Below, in pieces: positions 16,400-25,628 of a stretch of DNA of 45,981 nt. Made by a program: the position numbers and the translations under genes. The stretch comes from Promethearchaeota archaeon (GTDB lineage Archaea > Asgardarchaeota > Lokiarchaeia > Sigynarchaeales > SOKP01), in assembly GCA_016839635.1 (NCBI GenBank), contig JAEOTV010000012.1, forward strand, positions 1 through 45,981, written 5' to 3'. The notes beneath the pieces are model-generated. The model was given only the letters and a program-made list of their open reading frames with translations. It made no database searches and was not told the origin of the DNA. Numbering within the stretch: position 1 is the stretch's first letter; each line of letters starts with the position of its first letter.

Positions 16400-18856
16400 A
16401 TGAGAAAAAGAACGTATGTTTTTGTTTTATCTGTCATGTTTTTGTTCGGATTTTTACCTATGGGACTTACTTTAGCAAATAATAACAATGAAATCCTAAT
16501 TGTACGTGATAATTATGGTGTGCCTCATATATTTGCCAATACAAAAGAAAGATTAGCATTTGGTTGCGGATACGCAATGGCTCAGGATAGACTTTGGCAA
16601 GCTGATCTATTCCGAAGAGACTCCTTTGGCAGTTTAGCTGAATTTGGGTTCGCATCAATCGATTCAGATTATAGAACCAGATCTTTAGGTTATAGTCGAG
16701 AAGAACTCTTGGAAATCTTTAACAATTGGGTTCCTTCTAAACCGGAAGCAAAATTGAAAGAAATGATGGTAGCATATGTAGATGGCATTAATCAATATAT
16801 TTTTGAAGCTTTAATGGCTTATTCACAAGGGGATCCTTCTCTTATACCAATTGAATATATCTTACTAGAGCTCCCAATTGAGCCCTTTACAATTGAAGAT
16901 TGCGCAGCTATTGTAGTGATGATGGCTTGGAGATTTGGTGGAACAGGTGGAGGCGAACTTGGTTATGCTGCCCGTTTCCAAGCATTAAATGCGACATATG
17001 ATGAAGAATTAGCCTGGGCAATCTTTAACGATCTATTCCCTCAAGTAGATCCAGGGGCCCCCACTACAATACCAAGCAAGGGAAGCCATTATCCTTACGG
17101 TCCAATCCAAAGTAGTATTCCTTTTCTTCCTGATAATATTGATGATATTTATGAACAAGTTGTAACTGCTGAATCAGCACAAGAACAGTTATCTCAATCA
17201 TTAGGATTACCAACTAAATTTGGTAGTAATGCATGGATGGTAAGACCAAAAAAATCTAAAACAGGCAATACTATGCAAGTAGGAGGGCCTCAGATGGGGC
17301 ATACAATACCGCAAATTGTAAGTGAAATTGGTTTACACGGCGCTGGAATTAATACAGTTGGAATGATGATGCCATTCGCACCAGTTGCAATAATTGGAGC
17401 CAATGATTATGGTGCATGGACTTCAACTACTGGATCGTCAGATCTAATTGATACGTACATTGAAGTATTAAATCCTGAAAACCCTTACCAATATTGGTAT
17501 AATGGCGAATGGGTTGATATGGAAAAAAGAACAGAAAGAATTTACGGGTTTAAAAAAATGTGGTATGAGGATAGAGATGTTTATCGTACGATTCATGGAC
17601 CTATTGAAGCTTGGGATCTTGACAATAATCGATGTTATTCTGTAAAAGCAGATTACTACAAAAATGAATTGGCTGCTGAAGAAGGCTGGATGTTATTTCA
17701 GCAAGCGAAAAGTATATCTGATTTTGAAGATGCAACCAGAGTTGTTACTGCAGGTCACAACTTTTTTTGGGCAGACAGACGTGGGAATATTGGATACTGG
17801 CATTGTGGTGCTTTCCCAAAAAAGCCGACTATAGGGAAGAATGGAAGAATAATAGATGACAGATTTCCTTTGTGGGGTACAGGTGAAGAAGAGTGGTTAG
17901 GTGTCACTGGATTTGATGAAATCCCGAAATGTATCAATCCTGCACAAGGTTTTCTAGCAAATTGGAACAATAAACCGATAGCTAATTGGCCCTATAAAGA
18001 AGCTGACTGGGGTGAAGTTCATGGAGTTCAATGGATACAAGAACAGATAGCTGCGGGGGGAAAAATTTCATTTGAAGATATGAATAGTATCAACCGTGAT
18101 ACTGCTTATGCCCATTATGGAGCAATGCATTTACTTGACTTTTTAGTTAATGCGGCCAAAACTGACCAGGCTATTCCAGCTGAAGTTATTGGGGCTCTTG
18201 AATTATGGGATTGGCATTATAATGATTTAATAGAGCCTACATATCCTGATCCTAGTGCAACCTATGATGATCCAGGGCTCACAATCTTTGATCAATGGTT
18301 CTCAATGGTCGACAATGAAGTATTTGATAATGATCTTCCCCCTGGAGTAGGTGGAAGTCCAAGTACATTACTTCACGTGTTCGATGGAGAAGATTCTAAA
18401 TTACCTTTAAATTACGATTATCTTAATGGAGAAGATCGGGATGAATTGATAGTAAGAGTGTTAAAAGAAGCTCTTTTCATTTTAGAGACTAGCTACGGTC
18501 CAGATGTATCAACATGGCTTACTCCAGTTCAGCTTACAACATTCATTCCTCAAGGATTTCTAAGTAGTCCGCTATTTGGCCAACCTCCATTACGAATGCA
18601 TTCGATGAACCGAGGTACTTATAACCATATTGTAGAGATGCCAAAATGGAAGTGGAAGAATTTATTCAGACAAGAAACCCCCCATGCAATGAATGTTATC
18701 CCTCCAGGACAAAGTGGATTTATAAATATCTTTGGTCAATTTGATCATGTATATGATCAACTTCCACTTTATGAAACTTGGACTTATAAACCTATGCGAT
18801 TCCGTTTTAATGAGATCTGGAATGTTGCTGAATCTTGGATGACTTTAAATTATTAA
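16400..18856 (+). CDS. Secreted penicillin acylase family Ntn hydrolase
   Basis: Penicillin G / acyl-homoserine-lactone acylase superfamily, 818 aa. A signal peptide is clear (MRKR, a hydrophobic stretch to about 27). The chain starts with the family's RDNYGVPHIFA and GCGYAMAQDRLWQ. The self-cleavage site and catalytic nucleophile is Ser276 in FGSNAWMV, matching the SNAW motif that begins the mature beta chain. GHTIPQI and the GSSD segment further on also fit. The precursor should split itself into alpha and beta chains outside the membrane and hydrolyse an amide of a hydrophobic acyl group. The true substrate (N-acyl amino acid, lactone or peptide cap) is not readable. It has its own promoter with a possible operator, and a T-run terminator follows. 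Confidence 0.9.
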   Translation: MRKRTYVFVLSVMFLFGFLPMGLTLANNNNEILIVRDNYGVPHIFANTKERLAFGCGYAMAQDRLWQADLFRRDSFGSLAEFGFASIDSDYRTRSLGYSREELLEIFNNWVPSKPEAKLKEMMVAYVDGINQYIFEALMAYSQGDPSLIPIEYILLELPIEPFTIEDCAAIVVMMAWRFGGTGGGELGYAARFQALNATYDEELAWAIFNDLFPQVDPGAPTTIPSKGSHYPYGPIQSSIPFLPDNIDDIYEQVVTAESAQEQLSQSLGLPTKFGSNAWMVRPKKSKTGNTMQVGGPQMGHTIPQIVSEIGLHGAGINTVGMMMPFAPVAIIGANDYGAWTSTTGSSDLIDTYIEVLNPENPYQYWYNGEWVDMEKRTERIYGFKKMWYEDRDVYRTIHGPIEAWDLDNNRCYSVKADYYKNELAAEEGWMLFQQAKSISDFEDATRVVTAGHNFFWADRRGNIGYWHCGAFPKKPTIGKNGRIIDDRFPLWGTGEEEWLGVTGFDEIPKCINPAQGFLANWNNKPIANWPYKEADWGEVHGVQWIQEQIAAGGKISFEDMNSINRDTAYAHYGAMHLLDFLVNAAKTDQAIPAEVIGALELWDWHYNDLIEPTYPDPSATYDDPGLTIFDQWFSMVDNEVFDNDLPPGVGGSPSTLLHVFDGEDSKLPLNYDYLNGEDRDELIVRVLKEALFILETSYGPDVSTWLTPVQLTTFIPQGFLSSPLFGQPPLRMHSMNRGTYNHIVEMPKWKWKNLFRQETPHAMNVIPPGQSGFINIFGQFDHVYDQLPLYETWTYKPMRFRFNEIWNVAESWMTLNY

Positions 18857-18870
18857 TTATAAAAATTTAA

Positions 18871-18887
18871 TTTTTTTTTTTTGTTTT
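18871..18887 (+). terminator. T-run terminator after the acylase
   Basis: Twelve T in a row, then GTTTT, begin 14 bases after the acylase stop codon. This is the longest T-run in the window. Confidence 0.6.
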
Positions 18888-18968
18888 GAAATCTTTTTAT
18901 TAAAATCTTTATAATAATTCTAAATTTATTTACTAAAACTCAAAATTTAATTATTTATTCCAAAAATT

Positions 18969-20288
18969 ATGCAAAATAAACTGATTGTTAACATAATCAT
19001 GGCAAATTTACTATGGGGCTTTATTCCTGTAATTGTAGAAGATCTTTTTTTAGATGTATCAATTATTATGGTTATTTTTCTAAGATTTTTGATTTCTGGA
19101 TTTATCTTGCTAATTTTAACTGTTATTCTTGTTTTAATTAATAATAAACTAACAAAAAATGAATCTATACCACTAAAGTTTCTACTTAATAATTTATTTC
19201 ATAAAAACCGAAGGTTTTTCGATATAAAAAATATCTCATATTATCTTTATTTGGGCTTTTTTGGTATAATTCTTAATATAATTTTTTTCTTCTTGACCTT
19301 AAAGACAACTTCCATTACATTTACAATGATTGGTTTTCTCTTAAGTGTTATTTTTATCGCTTTTTATGAAAAAGGAGTGAACTTTGAGAAATTTGATATC
19401 TTTAAGGTACTTTATATTATATTACTCTTTTTTACTATCATAATCTTAATATTTGTAGGAAGTACAGGTGCAGCATTAAACGGCACACCTGTAATGTTAA
19501 ATGGAATAATCTATTTATTAATTTTCAGTATATCAATTTCATTTCTTTATATAGTCATCAACAGAGATGCTTATTCAGGTGAGGAAATAAGCATTATCAA
19601 CAATAATCGGAATTATAAAATCCCTCGTTTCCTTTTAAAAATGTCTCTTTCATTTTTAATAGGGGTAGTTTGTATGATTCCTCTTGTTTTAATTATTTAC
19701 ATAATTCCATTTGAAACTGATTTAACTAATGAGATATCTACATTTTTTGCTCAGTTTGGGAGTATTTTAATAATTTTAGGAAGATGGGATATGATTTTTC
19801 TCATGATTTTTTCAACAATCATCCCATATCTCTTGATTTTTATAGCAAATGTAAATTGGAAATCTGAAAACTTAACATATAGTCAATGGAGTAGTATCCT
19901 AAATTTAATAGATCCTATGGGTTCGATTATTTTTTCAGTAATTTTAGTAAATGAGTTCTTTCCTCACGAATTATTAATTATTGTTATATTTTTATTAGTT
20001 TTTACCTTCATAATTCGATATTCTCATGAAGTAAAGAATTTGGTGCAGGCAGTAGTACTATTAAAATTGAAAAAAGGTTCAATTAATCACATAGCTCTAC
20101 GAGTTTTTAAATATTATGGAATAACATCCACATATGCTCTAGTAGGATCTCATGATTTGCTAATAAATATAAAAATAAGTTCTATAAAAGATTTTTATAA
20201 TCTCATAAATTTAAGATTAAAACCTTTAAATGAAATTATTGATATTGAAATTCTATTTATTAATAAAGTTGTTAAAACGCCTATTTAG
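18969..20288 (+). CDS. EamA/DMT-type transporter with C-terminal RAM-like domain
   Basis: Integral membrane protein of the drug/metabolite transporter superfamily. It opens with NIIMANLLWGFIPVI, the typical first EamA helix, and has about ten hydrophobic helices to residue 360, with a large polar insertion after helix 2 and another in mid-chain. The last 70 residues are soluble and resemble a RAM (Lrp/AsnC ligand-binding) domain: the segment GSHDLLINIKISSIKDFYNLI lines up with GDYDALAEIVVETPEELYEIF of the next gene. RAM domains bind amino acids and oligomerise, so this may be an amino-acid-gated exporter or importer. It is followed 10 bases later by a free RAM gene and converges on the lysine mutase operon. 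The fusion was judged by eye. Confidence 0.75.
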   Translation: MQNKLIVNIIMANLLWGFIPVIVEDLFLDVSIIMVIFLRFLISGFILLILTVILVLINNKLTKNESIPLKFLLNNLFHKNRRFFDIKNISYYLYLGFFGIILNIIFFFLTLKTTSITFTMIGFLLSVIFIAFYEKGVNFEKFDIFKVLYIILLFFTIIILIFVGSTGAALNGTPVMLNGIIYLLIFSISISFLYIVINRDAYSGEEISIINNNRNYKIPRFLLKMSLSFLIGVVCMIPLVLIIYIIPFETDLTNEISTFFAQFGSILIILGRWDMIFLMIFSTIIPYLLIFIANVNWKSENLTYSQWSSILNLIDPMGSIIFSVILVNEFFPHELLIIVIFLLVFTFIIRYSHEVKNLVQAVVLLKLKKGSINHIALRVFKYYGITSTYALVGSHDLLINIKISSIKDFYNLINLRLKPLNEIIDIEILFINKVVKTPI

Positions 20289-20310
20289 AAAGTAAGAGAT
20301 GATATATGTT

Positions 20311-20556
20311 ATGCCAATAAAAGCAATAATATTATGTAAGTTAGGGATTAGTGTTATAAGACCTGTAATTGAGGAGCTAAAAAACATTCCTCAGATCACA
20401 AAAGTGATGTCTTTAACAGGAGATTATGATGCTTTAGCTGAAATAGTTGTAGAAACTCCAGAAGAATTATATGAAATATTTGCAAACAAAATAGATATGA
20501 TTGATGGAATTACCGCGTCTAATACTCATATGGTAATGAAAGAGTTTACCAAATAA
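20311..20556 (+). CDS. Stand-alone RAM (Lrp/AsnC ligand-binding) domain protein
   Basis: About 81 residues with the RAM fold pattern: a first strand MPIKAIILCK, a helix with VIRPVIEELKNIPQI, VMSLTGDYDALAEI, and TPEELYEIFANKI before a final strand. There is no DNA-binding helix-turn-helix. Such single-domain proteins bind amino acids and can assemble with full Lrp regulators or other RAM domains. Start at 20311 is preferred because GAGATGAT lies a suitable distance upstream and it begins at the first strand; an in-frame ATG at 20299 would add four residues. The gene directly follows the transporter carrying a similar domain, and its stop codon abuts that of kamE on the other strand with no gap. 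Amino-acid sensing for lysine or beta-lysine uptake is inferred from position. Confidence 0.75.
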   Translation: MPIKAIILCKLGISVIRPVIEELKNIPQITKVMSLTGDYDALAEIVVETPEELYEIFANKIDMIDGITASNTHMVMKEFTK

Positions 20557-21345
20557 TTAACTAAGTTTTCTTCTAACAATTTCTTGTATAAAAAAGGAGG
20601 CTACAATTTCAGCATAGGTACCAGGCCCAAATCCGGCGTCATATCCTAATTCTTTCGCCAATTCATTACTAATTCTAGCACCACCACAAATTAATATAAC
20701 ATTATCACGTATTCCCTCCGCTTCTAAAAGATCAACTAACTGAGTAAGATTTTTTACATGTATATCTTTCTGGGTAACAGTTTGTGAGACAAGTAAAACA
20801 TCAGTCTTAAGTTCTATTGCTTTTTTAACAAACTCTTCATTTGACACTTGACTACCTAAATTATAAGCATCTACCATTTCATATTGTTCAAGACCGTAGT
20901 GCCCTGCAAAACCTTTCATATTTATAATTGCATCAATGCCAACAGTATGAGCATCCGTTCCTGTAGATGCTCCAAGAATTACTACCTTACGCTCTATTTT
21001 ATCTTTAATATAAGTATTAATCTGTTCTTTAGACATAATATCTACATCTATAGTTTCAACGTTAACTTTTGTATAATCAATTGTATGAATTGACTCCCCA
21101 TACACTACAAAATAGGTAAATCCTTTATCTAATGACGTATGATAAGCTACTACAGGATCTTTAAACCCCATTTTTTCTACGAGTTCTTTAGCTGCTTCAA
21201 TTGCTTTTTCATCATTATCAATCGGAAGAGTGAAACTTAATTGCACTTTTCCATCGTTCATTGTATCTCCATATGGTTTGATTCTTGTTAAATCTAAATT
21301 TTTATCAAAATTTTTATTTTCAGTGGAATAAGGACCTCCTCCCAT
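20557..21345 (-). CDS. kamE: Beta-lysine (D-lysine) 5,6-aminomutase, beta subunit
   Basis: B12-binding small subunit of the PLP- and adenosylcobalamin-dependent enzyme that moves the terminal amino group of beta-lysine to give 3,5-diaminohexanoate. It has the cobalamin motif DAHTVG and the NMKG lysine that holds PLP. The start is set at ATG 21345 because GGAGGG at 21353-21358 lies 7 bases upstream, inside the end of kamD. The GTG at 21360 would add five residues. With the ATG start, the cobalt-ligating His and the PLP Lys fall at 133 and 144, the numbers known for the clostridial enzyme, which supports the choice. The 262-residue length is normal. It is the last gene of the kamA-kamB-kamD-kamE operon. 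Confidence 0.95.
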   Translation of the reverse strand: MGGGPYSTENKNFDKNLDLTRIKPYGDTMNDGKVQLSFTLPIDNDEKAIEAAKELVEKMGFKDPVVAYHTSLDKGFTYFVVYGESIHTIDYTKVNVETIDVDIMSKEQINTYIKDKIERKVVILGASTGTDAHTVGIDAIINMKGFAGHYGLEQYEMVDAYNLGSQVSNEEFVKKAIELKTDVLLVSQTVTQKDIHVKNLTQLVDLLEAEGIRDNVILICGGARISNELAKELGYDAGFGPGTYAEIVASFFIQEIVRRKLS

Positions 21346-21346
21346 G

Positions 21347-22921
21347 TTAGTTCCCTCCACTTGTTAATTCATTTTTCATAAGATCAAGTAAGGGATTAAA
21401 ATATTCCTCATCTTTTTTAAATACACCATCAAGTCCCTTACCCCCATCAATGGAACGTTTAATACCTGCAAAAATACCTTTTTCAATCGTCTTGAATAGC
21501 CCCTGTTTTTCAATTTCTTTTAACAAATTAAAGCCTTTTTCAAGGACTTCGTTAGCTCGTTTTTCCATTAATCCCCCTTTCTTAAATTCTATTTCTTCAC
21601 TAATAGATTTCATATTTTTGAATATATAACGTGCGTTTTCAATAGATAATGCTCGATCTGACATGAAAGGAGTATGGATTGCTTCAGTTAACATACCAAG
21701 TAGATGGATTTTTTGGTTTGTCATAATCGTGACCATGTTGAATAAAGCATCTTGAATATGACCTTTAAATATATTTCCAGTGATGTATTTTGTTGGAGGC
21801 ATGTATTTAAGAGGAGCATTGGGGAAAATCTCTCTTGCCATTTGGGCTTGAGCCAGTTCATATAAGAAACCATTTTCCAAATCAGGATTCATTTCGAAGG
21901 CATGGCCCAATCCCATCTGCTCTTCTTTTAATCCTGCTAATAAGGCAAACTGTTCATTTATAAATTCTGAAGCAAGAACAGTGTGCGCTGATTCAAATGC
22001 ATCTGCTGTAGTTAAATAATTATCTTCTCCAGTGTTAATAATTACACCAGCATATGCATTTATTATTCTAGAAAAATATTGATCCACAATTGTTCTTTGC
22101 ATATTAATATCTCTAAACAAAATTCCATATAACGCGTCATTTAGCATCATATCTACTCTTTCAAATGCACCCATTGCTGCTATCTCTGGCATACATAACC
22201 CAGAACAATAATTAGTAAGTCTTATGTATCTCCCCAATTCTTCACTTACCTCGTCTAAAGCATTTCTCATGATACGGAAATTTTCTTGAGTAGCATATGT
22301 ACCTCCAAATCCCTCTGTGGTAGTACCATAAGGAACATAATCTAAGAGACTTTGTCCAGTTGAACGTATCACTGCTATAACATCAGCACCTTGTCTTGCA
22401 GCTGCCTTAGCTTGTACAATATCTTCAAAGATATTTCCAGTTGCTACAATAAGATAAATTAATGGCTCTGTTTTTTCTCCGTATTTAGCAATTAAGTTCT
22501 CCCTTTGTAGTTTATTCCGTTTGATAATAGCTAAATTTTTTTGAATTACTGATGATAATATCTCTTTTATCTCAGAGAGATTTCCTCGTTTGAGATTTGT
22601 GATATCAAATCGATCTTTGCTGATTTTTTCAGCTATATTTTGAGGAGAAAGATTAGTTTGCAAGACTGCATTACCAAGGTATAACGCAGCTCCTTTATTT
22701 ATTTGTCCTTTTTTAATAATATGATTTACTACTATATTTGGTAAAGGTACACCAAAATCATCAGTCCCGTCAATTCCAAATAATCTACATATCGTTCGCT
22801 CTATAGATGTCGTGGAATGATTATCTATAAACTTTTGTGTATCCGCAGCAATTACTTTGGCAATCTCTCTGGCTTGTTTGACTAAATCCCAATTTAAATT
22901 CAACTTACTTTTTGTCTGCAA
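21347..22921 (-). CDS. kamD: Beta-lysine (D-lysine) 5,6-aminomutase, alpha subunit
   Basis: Catalytic TIM-barrel subunit, 524 aa, pairing with KamE. Family signatures include KLNLNWDLVKQARE at the N-terminus, the GATTRS-like region IAVIRSTGQSLLDYVPYGTTTEG that contacts PLP phosphate, NYCSGLCMPEIA, MNPDLENGFLYELAQAQMAR and KYMPPTKYITGNIF. The start codon is TTG (22921-22919) with GAGGT about 11 bases upstream. The chain then begins with the same KxxSKLNL pattern as clostridial KamD, so TTG is likely right. The stop lies one base before the kamE ATG, fitting translational coupling. The enzyme is prone to suicide inactivation, which gives meaning to the KamB gene just upstream. Confidence 0.95.
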   Translation of the reverse strand: MQTKSKLNLNWDLVKQAREIAKVIAADTQKFIDNHSTTSIERTICRLFGIDGTDDFGVPLPNIVVNHIIKKGQINKGAALYLGNAVLQTNLSPQNIAEKISKDRFDITNLKRGNLSEIKEILSSVIQKNLAIIKRNKLQRENLIAKYGEKTEPLIYLIVATGNIFEDIVQAKAAARQGADVIAVIRSTGQSLLDYVPYGTTTEGFGGTYATQENFRIMRNALDEVSEELGRYIRLTNYCSGLCMPEIAAMGAFERVDMMLNDALYGILFRDINMQRTIVDQYFSRIINAYAGVIINTGEDNYLTTADAFESAHTVLASEFINEQFALLAGLKEEQMGLGHAFEMNPDLENGFLYELAQAQMAREIFPNAPLKYMPPTKYITGNIFKGHIQDALFNMVTIMTNQKIHLLGMLTEAIHTPFMSDRALSIENARYIFKNMKSISEEIEFKKGGLMEKRANEVLEKGFNLLKEIEKQGLFKTIEKGIFAGIKRSIDGGKGLDGVFKKDEEYFNPLLDLMKNELTSGGN

Positions 22922-22979
22922 AGTTTATCAAACCTCTAAAAGAAGTATATGTCATTTAATAATTCAAACAAATTATACT

Positions 22980-24014
22980 TTAGTATTCACTTGGACCTAG
23001 GTCATAAATAGGGACTGAAAGTCCTTTTTTCAATTCAATTAGGAAGTCTGATTTATCAAAATTATATCCTAGGGGTGAAGTAGGATTAATCGTAATCATA
23101 ATTATGTTAATCTTATTTAAAGTTTTTATTATTCCACCCTTTTTAGAGAACTTTGTAAACGTACCCTTACTTAAAAATAATTTCGTTGTATCAGACACTA
23201 AGATTTTAATATTTTTGTAAATATCTGACTTTTCCATAAACTCCTCAAGAAAAAGATCTGTGATAGCTCCATTTATTACTAGATATTTAGAATTATTATC
23301 GAGATGGGTTAAAATATCTTCGACTGAATCTAAAGCTGTTGATATCTCTAACTTTTTAGTTGAAAAATCATTATAAATGATACCAACCTTTGCATCATTT
23401 ATGATTTTGTTTGCCAATTTTATCACATCTTCATTTTCTTCACTTTTTAAGGTAAGTAAGTTAAATGTATGTTTTGTAATTTGTATAACTTCTTGATAAT
23501 CTCTTGAAACTGAAGCCCCAGTAGAGAGTATTGTCGCTTGAGAAACCAATGGAGATGCAAAAGAGCGTCTATCAAAAGCTCCATCAATCAGCACTAAGTC
23601 GCATCCTAAATTAAGCAATTCATCACATACTTGTTTTACTTCTGAATTTATTGACGGTCCAGCTAGTTCAATTAAACCATTACTTAATGCTTCTAGTAAT
23701 AAAATTTCACCTAATGGAGTGTTGAGCTCTGTTTCTTTTAATATTTTCATTTTAACTTCACTTGCTTCAAAACTCTTTCTAGCTGTTGCTACAATAGTAC
23801 CCTTTTTAATATATATTCGAGGTTTTGGTAATTGCGTAATGACATCATATTTTTCTCCATCTCTCCCTATTGATGTCAACCCAAGTTTATAGGATTTTAA
23901 ATTCTTGATAATGTAATTTAATGTCGTTGTTTTACTGACATTTTTTGCGAGACCTATTATTGAAACAATGGAATATTTAGTGATATTATTAAGAAAATTG
24001 GTTATAAAGTCCAT
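22980..24014 (-). CDS. kamB: KamB-like lysine 5,6-aminomutase reactivase subunit
   Basis: 344-residue protein between kamA and kamD, the place of kamB in bacterial lysine clusters, where KamB/KamC are annotated as reactivation factors for the B12 mutase. It has a BioD-like P-loop segment GLAKNVSKTTTLNY (21-34) and conserved GLTSIGRDGEKYD, KGTIVATARKS, ELAGPSINSEVK and LIDGAFDRRSFASP. The expected Gly of the P-loop (GKTT) is Ser27 here, encoded AGT. This may weaken nucleotide binding or be tolerated. KamC, the MutS-related ATPase partner, is absent from the window. The assignment rests on remembered family motifs plus position. Confidence 0.75.
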   Translation of the reverse strand: MDFITNFLNNITKYSIVSIIGLAKNVSKTTTLNYIIKNLKSYKLGLTSIGRDGEKYDVITQLPKPRIYIKKGTIVATARKSFEASEVKMKILKETELNTPLGEILLLEALSNGLIELAGPSINSEVKQVCDELLNLGCDLVLIDGAFDRRSFASPLVSQATILSTGASVSRDYQEVIQITKHTFNLLTLKSEENEDVIKLANKIINDAKVGIIYNDFSTKKLEISTALDSVEDILTHLDNNSKYLVINGAITDLFLEEFMEKSDIYKNIKILVSDTTKLFLSKGTFTKFSKKGGIIKTLNKINIIMITINPTSPLGYNFDKSDFLIELKKGLSVPIYDLGPSEY

Positions 24015-24068
24015 TATCTCGTCAAAAACTTTAGTTTATTTATTATCTAGGGTGTAAATTTAAAACTT

Positions 24069-25313
24069 TTAGACTTTAGAATTATTATTTTTCCTTCTTA
24101 GTTTCCTTTTCAGGTCTGAAGGTTCAAGAGTAACTTTTTCACCACTTAATAATGCACTGACTCCTATTTGTTTTTCACAATCTTCACAATGGCAATTGGG
24201 TGTGTAAGCTTCTGGTTCTTCGTATGTGGTAATAACACCTTCGAAATTTCTTAGTACAACTCGCTTATGCCCTTGAGAAATTGTATAATCTGGCATTACA
24301 GGAATTTTTCCACCACCTCCAGGAGCATCTACTACGAATGTAGGCACACATAAACCTGAAGTATGCCCTCTCAGCCCTTCGATGATTTCAATCCCTTGAG
24401 CAACACTTGTTCGAAAATGTCCTAAACCCATTGATAAATCACATTGATAAATATAATAAGGTCTAACTCTTATTTTTACTAATTCTTGGACTAATTTTTT
24501 CATAATATGAATACAATCATTTATGCCTCTCAATAAAACTGATTGATTACCAAGAGGAATACCCACATCAGCTAGCATTTCACATGCTCTTATAGAATTT
24601 TTTGTAATTTCATTAGGATGGTTGAAATGTGTATTTAACCAAATAGGGTGATATTTTTTTAACATTTCGCATAATTCAGGAGTAATACGGAAAGGATTTG
24701 TCACTGGGGCCCTTGAGCCAATTCGTATAATTTCAACGTGAGGAATCGCCTTTAATTTTTTAAGAATATCTTCTAATTTATTGTCAGAAATTAATAATGC
24801 ATCTCCTCCGGATAATAATACATCTCTAATAGCGGGAGTTTTTCTAATGTACTCTATACCAGCATCAATATGAGATTGTGGAGGGGCTCTATCATGATGA
24901 CCCGCGAATCTTCTTCTTGTACAATGCCTACAATACATTGAGCACATTTCGGTAATCAAGAATAATACTCTATCAGGATAACGATGGGTTAATCCTTCAA
25001 CTGGGGAATCGGCATCTTCACTAAGTGGATCTTCAAGACCTCCAGTATATCTCTCCAACTCAAAAGTTGTTGGGATTGCTTGTTTTCTAATAGGATCATA
25101 AGGATCATCTGGATCAATTAAAGATAAGTAATAGGGTGTAATTGCCATCCTATATTCTTGTAGAATTCTAGGATCGTCTTCTTCTTTAGTTAATGTGATA
25201 TATTTTTTAAGTTCTTCCAACGTCGTTATCCGATTTTTGACTTGCCAACGCCAATCATTCCAATCCTGGTCGATTACATGTCCAAATAATTCTTTTCGTC
25301 TATTAACTTTCAT
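24069..25313 (-). CDS. kamA: Lysine 2,3-aminomutase
   Basis: Radical SAM/PLP enzyme converting L-lysine to L-beta-lysine, the first step of lysine fermentation. The radical SAM cluster ligands are Cys124, Cys128 and Cys131 (CSMYCRHC). The PLP lysine is Lys336 in [12 protein letters not shown]. Asp292 and Asp329, which hold the lysine amino group in the clostridial enzyme (Asp293 and Asp330), are kept, so lysine rather than glutamate is the likely substrate. A C-terminal Cys cluster CHCEDC (374-379) matches the zinc site. Length 414 is standard. It heads the operon, 54 bases before kamB. In other archaea a similar enzyme (AblA) serves N-acetyl-beta-lysine synthesis, but kamDE, kdd and kce make catabolism far more likely here. 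Confidence 0.96.
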   Translation of the reverse strand: MKVNRRKELFGHVIDQDWNDWRWQVKNRITTLEELKKYITLTKEEDDPRILQEYRMAITPYYLSLIDPDDPYDPIRKQAIPTTFELERYTGGLEDPLSEDADSPVEGLTHRYPDRVLFLITEMCSMYCRHCTRRRFAGHHDRAPPQSHIDAGIEYIRKTPAIRDVLLSGGDALLISDNKLEDILKKLKAIPHVEIIRIGSRAPVTNPFRITPELCEMLKKYHPIWLNTHFNHPNEITKNSIRACEMLADVGIPLGNQSVLLRGINDCIHIMKKLVQELVKIRVRPYYIYQCDLSMGLGHFRTSVAQGIEIIEGLRGHTSGLCVPTFVVDAPGGGGKIPVMPDYTISQGHKRVVLRNFEGVITTYEEPEAYTPNCHCEDCEKQIGVSALLSGEKVTLEPSDLKRKLRRKNNNSKV

Positions 25314-25555
25314 TTTAAAACTCTGTGTTATTTGTGATTTTTATTTTAACTCAACAATTGATTAAAAGTGTGTTTCTTCAAATATTTTTTGTAATTATAA
25401 AGATTATTGTGAATGTAAATAACTTTAAGAAGATAAGAGAAACTCAATGTTCTATTAATTTACCTATTTTTAAAATTTGAAAGAACTAGAAATACTATAA
25501 AAGTTTAGTTTAATAATAACTTATCCTGAATTAAGCATAAGTTTAAATAATTTAA

Positions 25556-25594
25556 TTTACGATCATTCGTAAATAATTTACGATCATTCGTAAA
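25556..25594 (+). promoter_or_regulatory. Two identical 18-bp palindromes, likely metal-regulator operator
   Basis: TTTACGATCATTCGTAAA occurs at 25556-25573 and again, unchanged, at 25577-25594. Each copy is an inverted repeat with perfect 7-base arms around TCAT. The copies start 21 bases apart, two helical turns, so two bound dimers would sit on the same face of the DNA. They lie directly upstream of the TATA box of a ZIP metal transporter whose downstream partner is a DtxR-type regulator, which is the natural candidate to bind here. Confidence 0.8.
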
Positions 25595-25601
25595 CCTTAA
25601 A

Positions 25602-25613
25602 AAATATATAAAA
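25602..25613 (+). promoter_or_regulatory. TATA box of the ZIP transporter gene
   Basis: AAATATATAAAA sits 8 bases after the second palindrome and is centred about 22-25 bases before the ATG at 25629. Transcription should therefore start at or beside the ATG, giving a leaderless or nearly leaderless mRNA. Confidence 0.6.
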
Positions 25614-25628
25614 GAGGCATATGCTTGA

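Larger units (their letters stand above)
25314..25628. other. Divergent intergenic region between kamA and the ZIP gene
   Basis: 315 bases, strongly AT-rich and without a gene. The left part (25314-25500) must hold the kamA operon promoter on the minus strand, but no single TATA box stands out. The right part holds two palindromes and a TATA box serving the plus-strand ZIP gene. No riboswitch or small RNA pattern was recognised. Confidence 0.6.
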
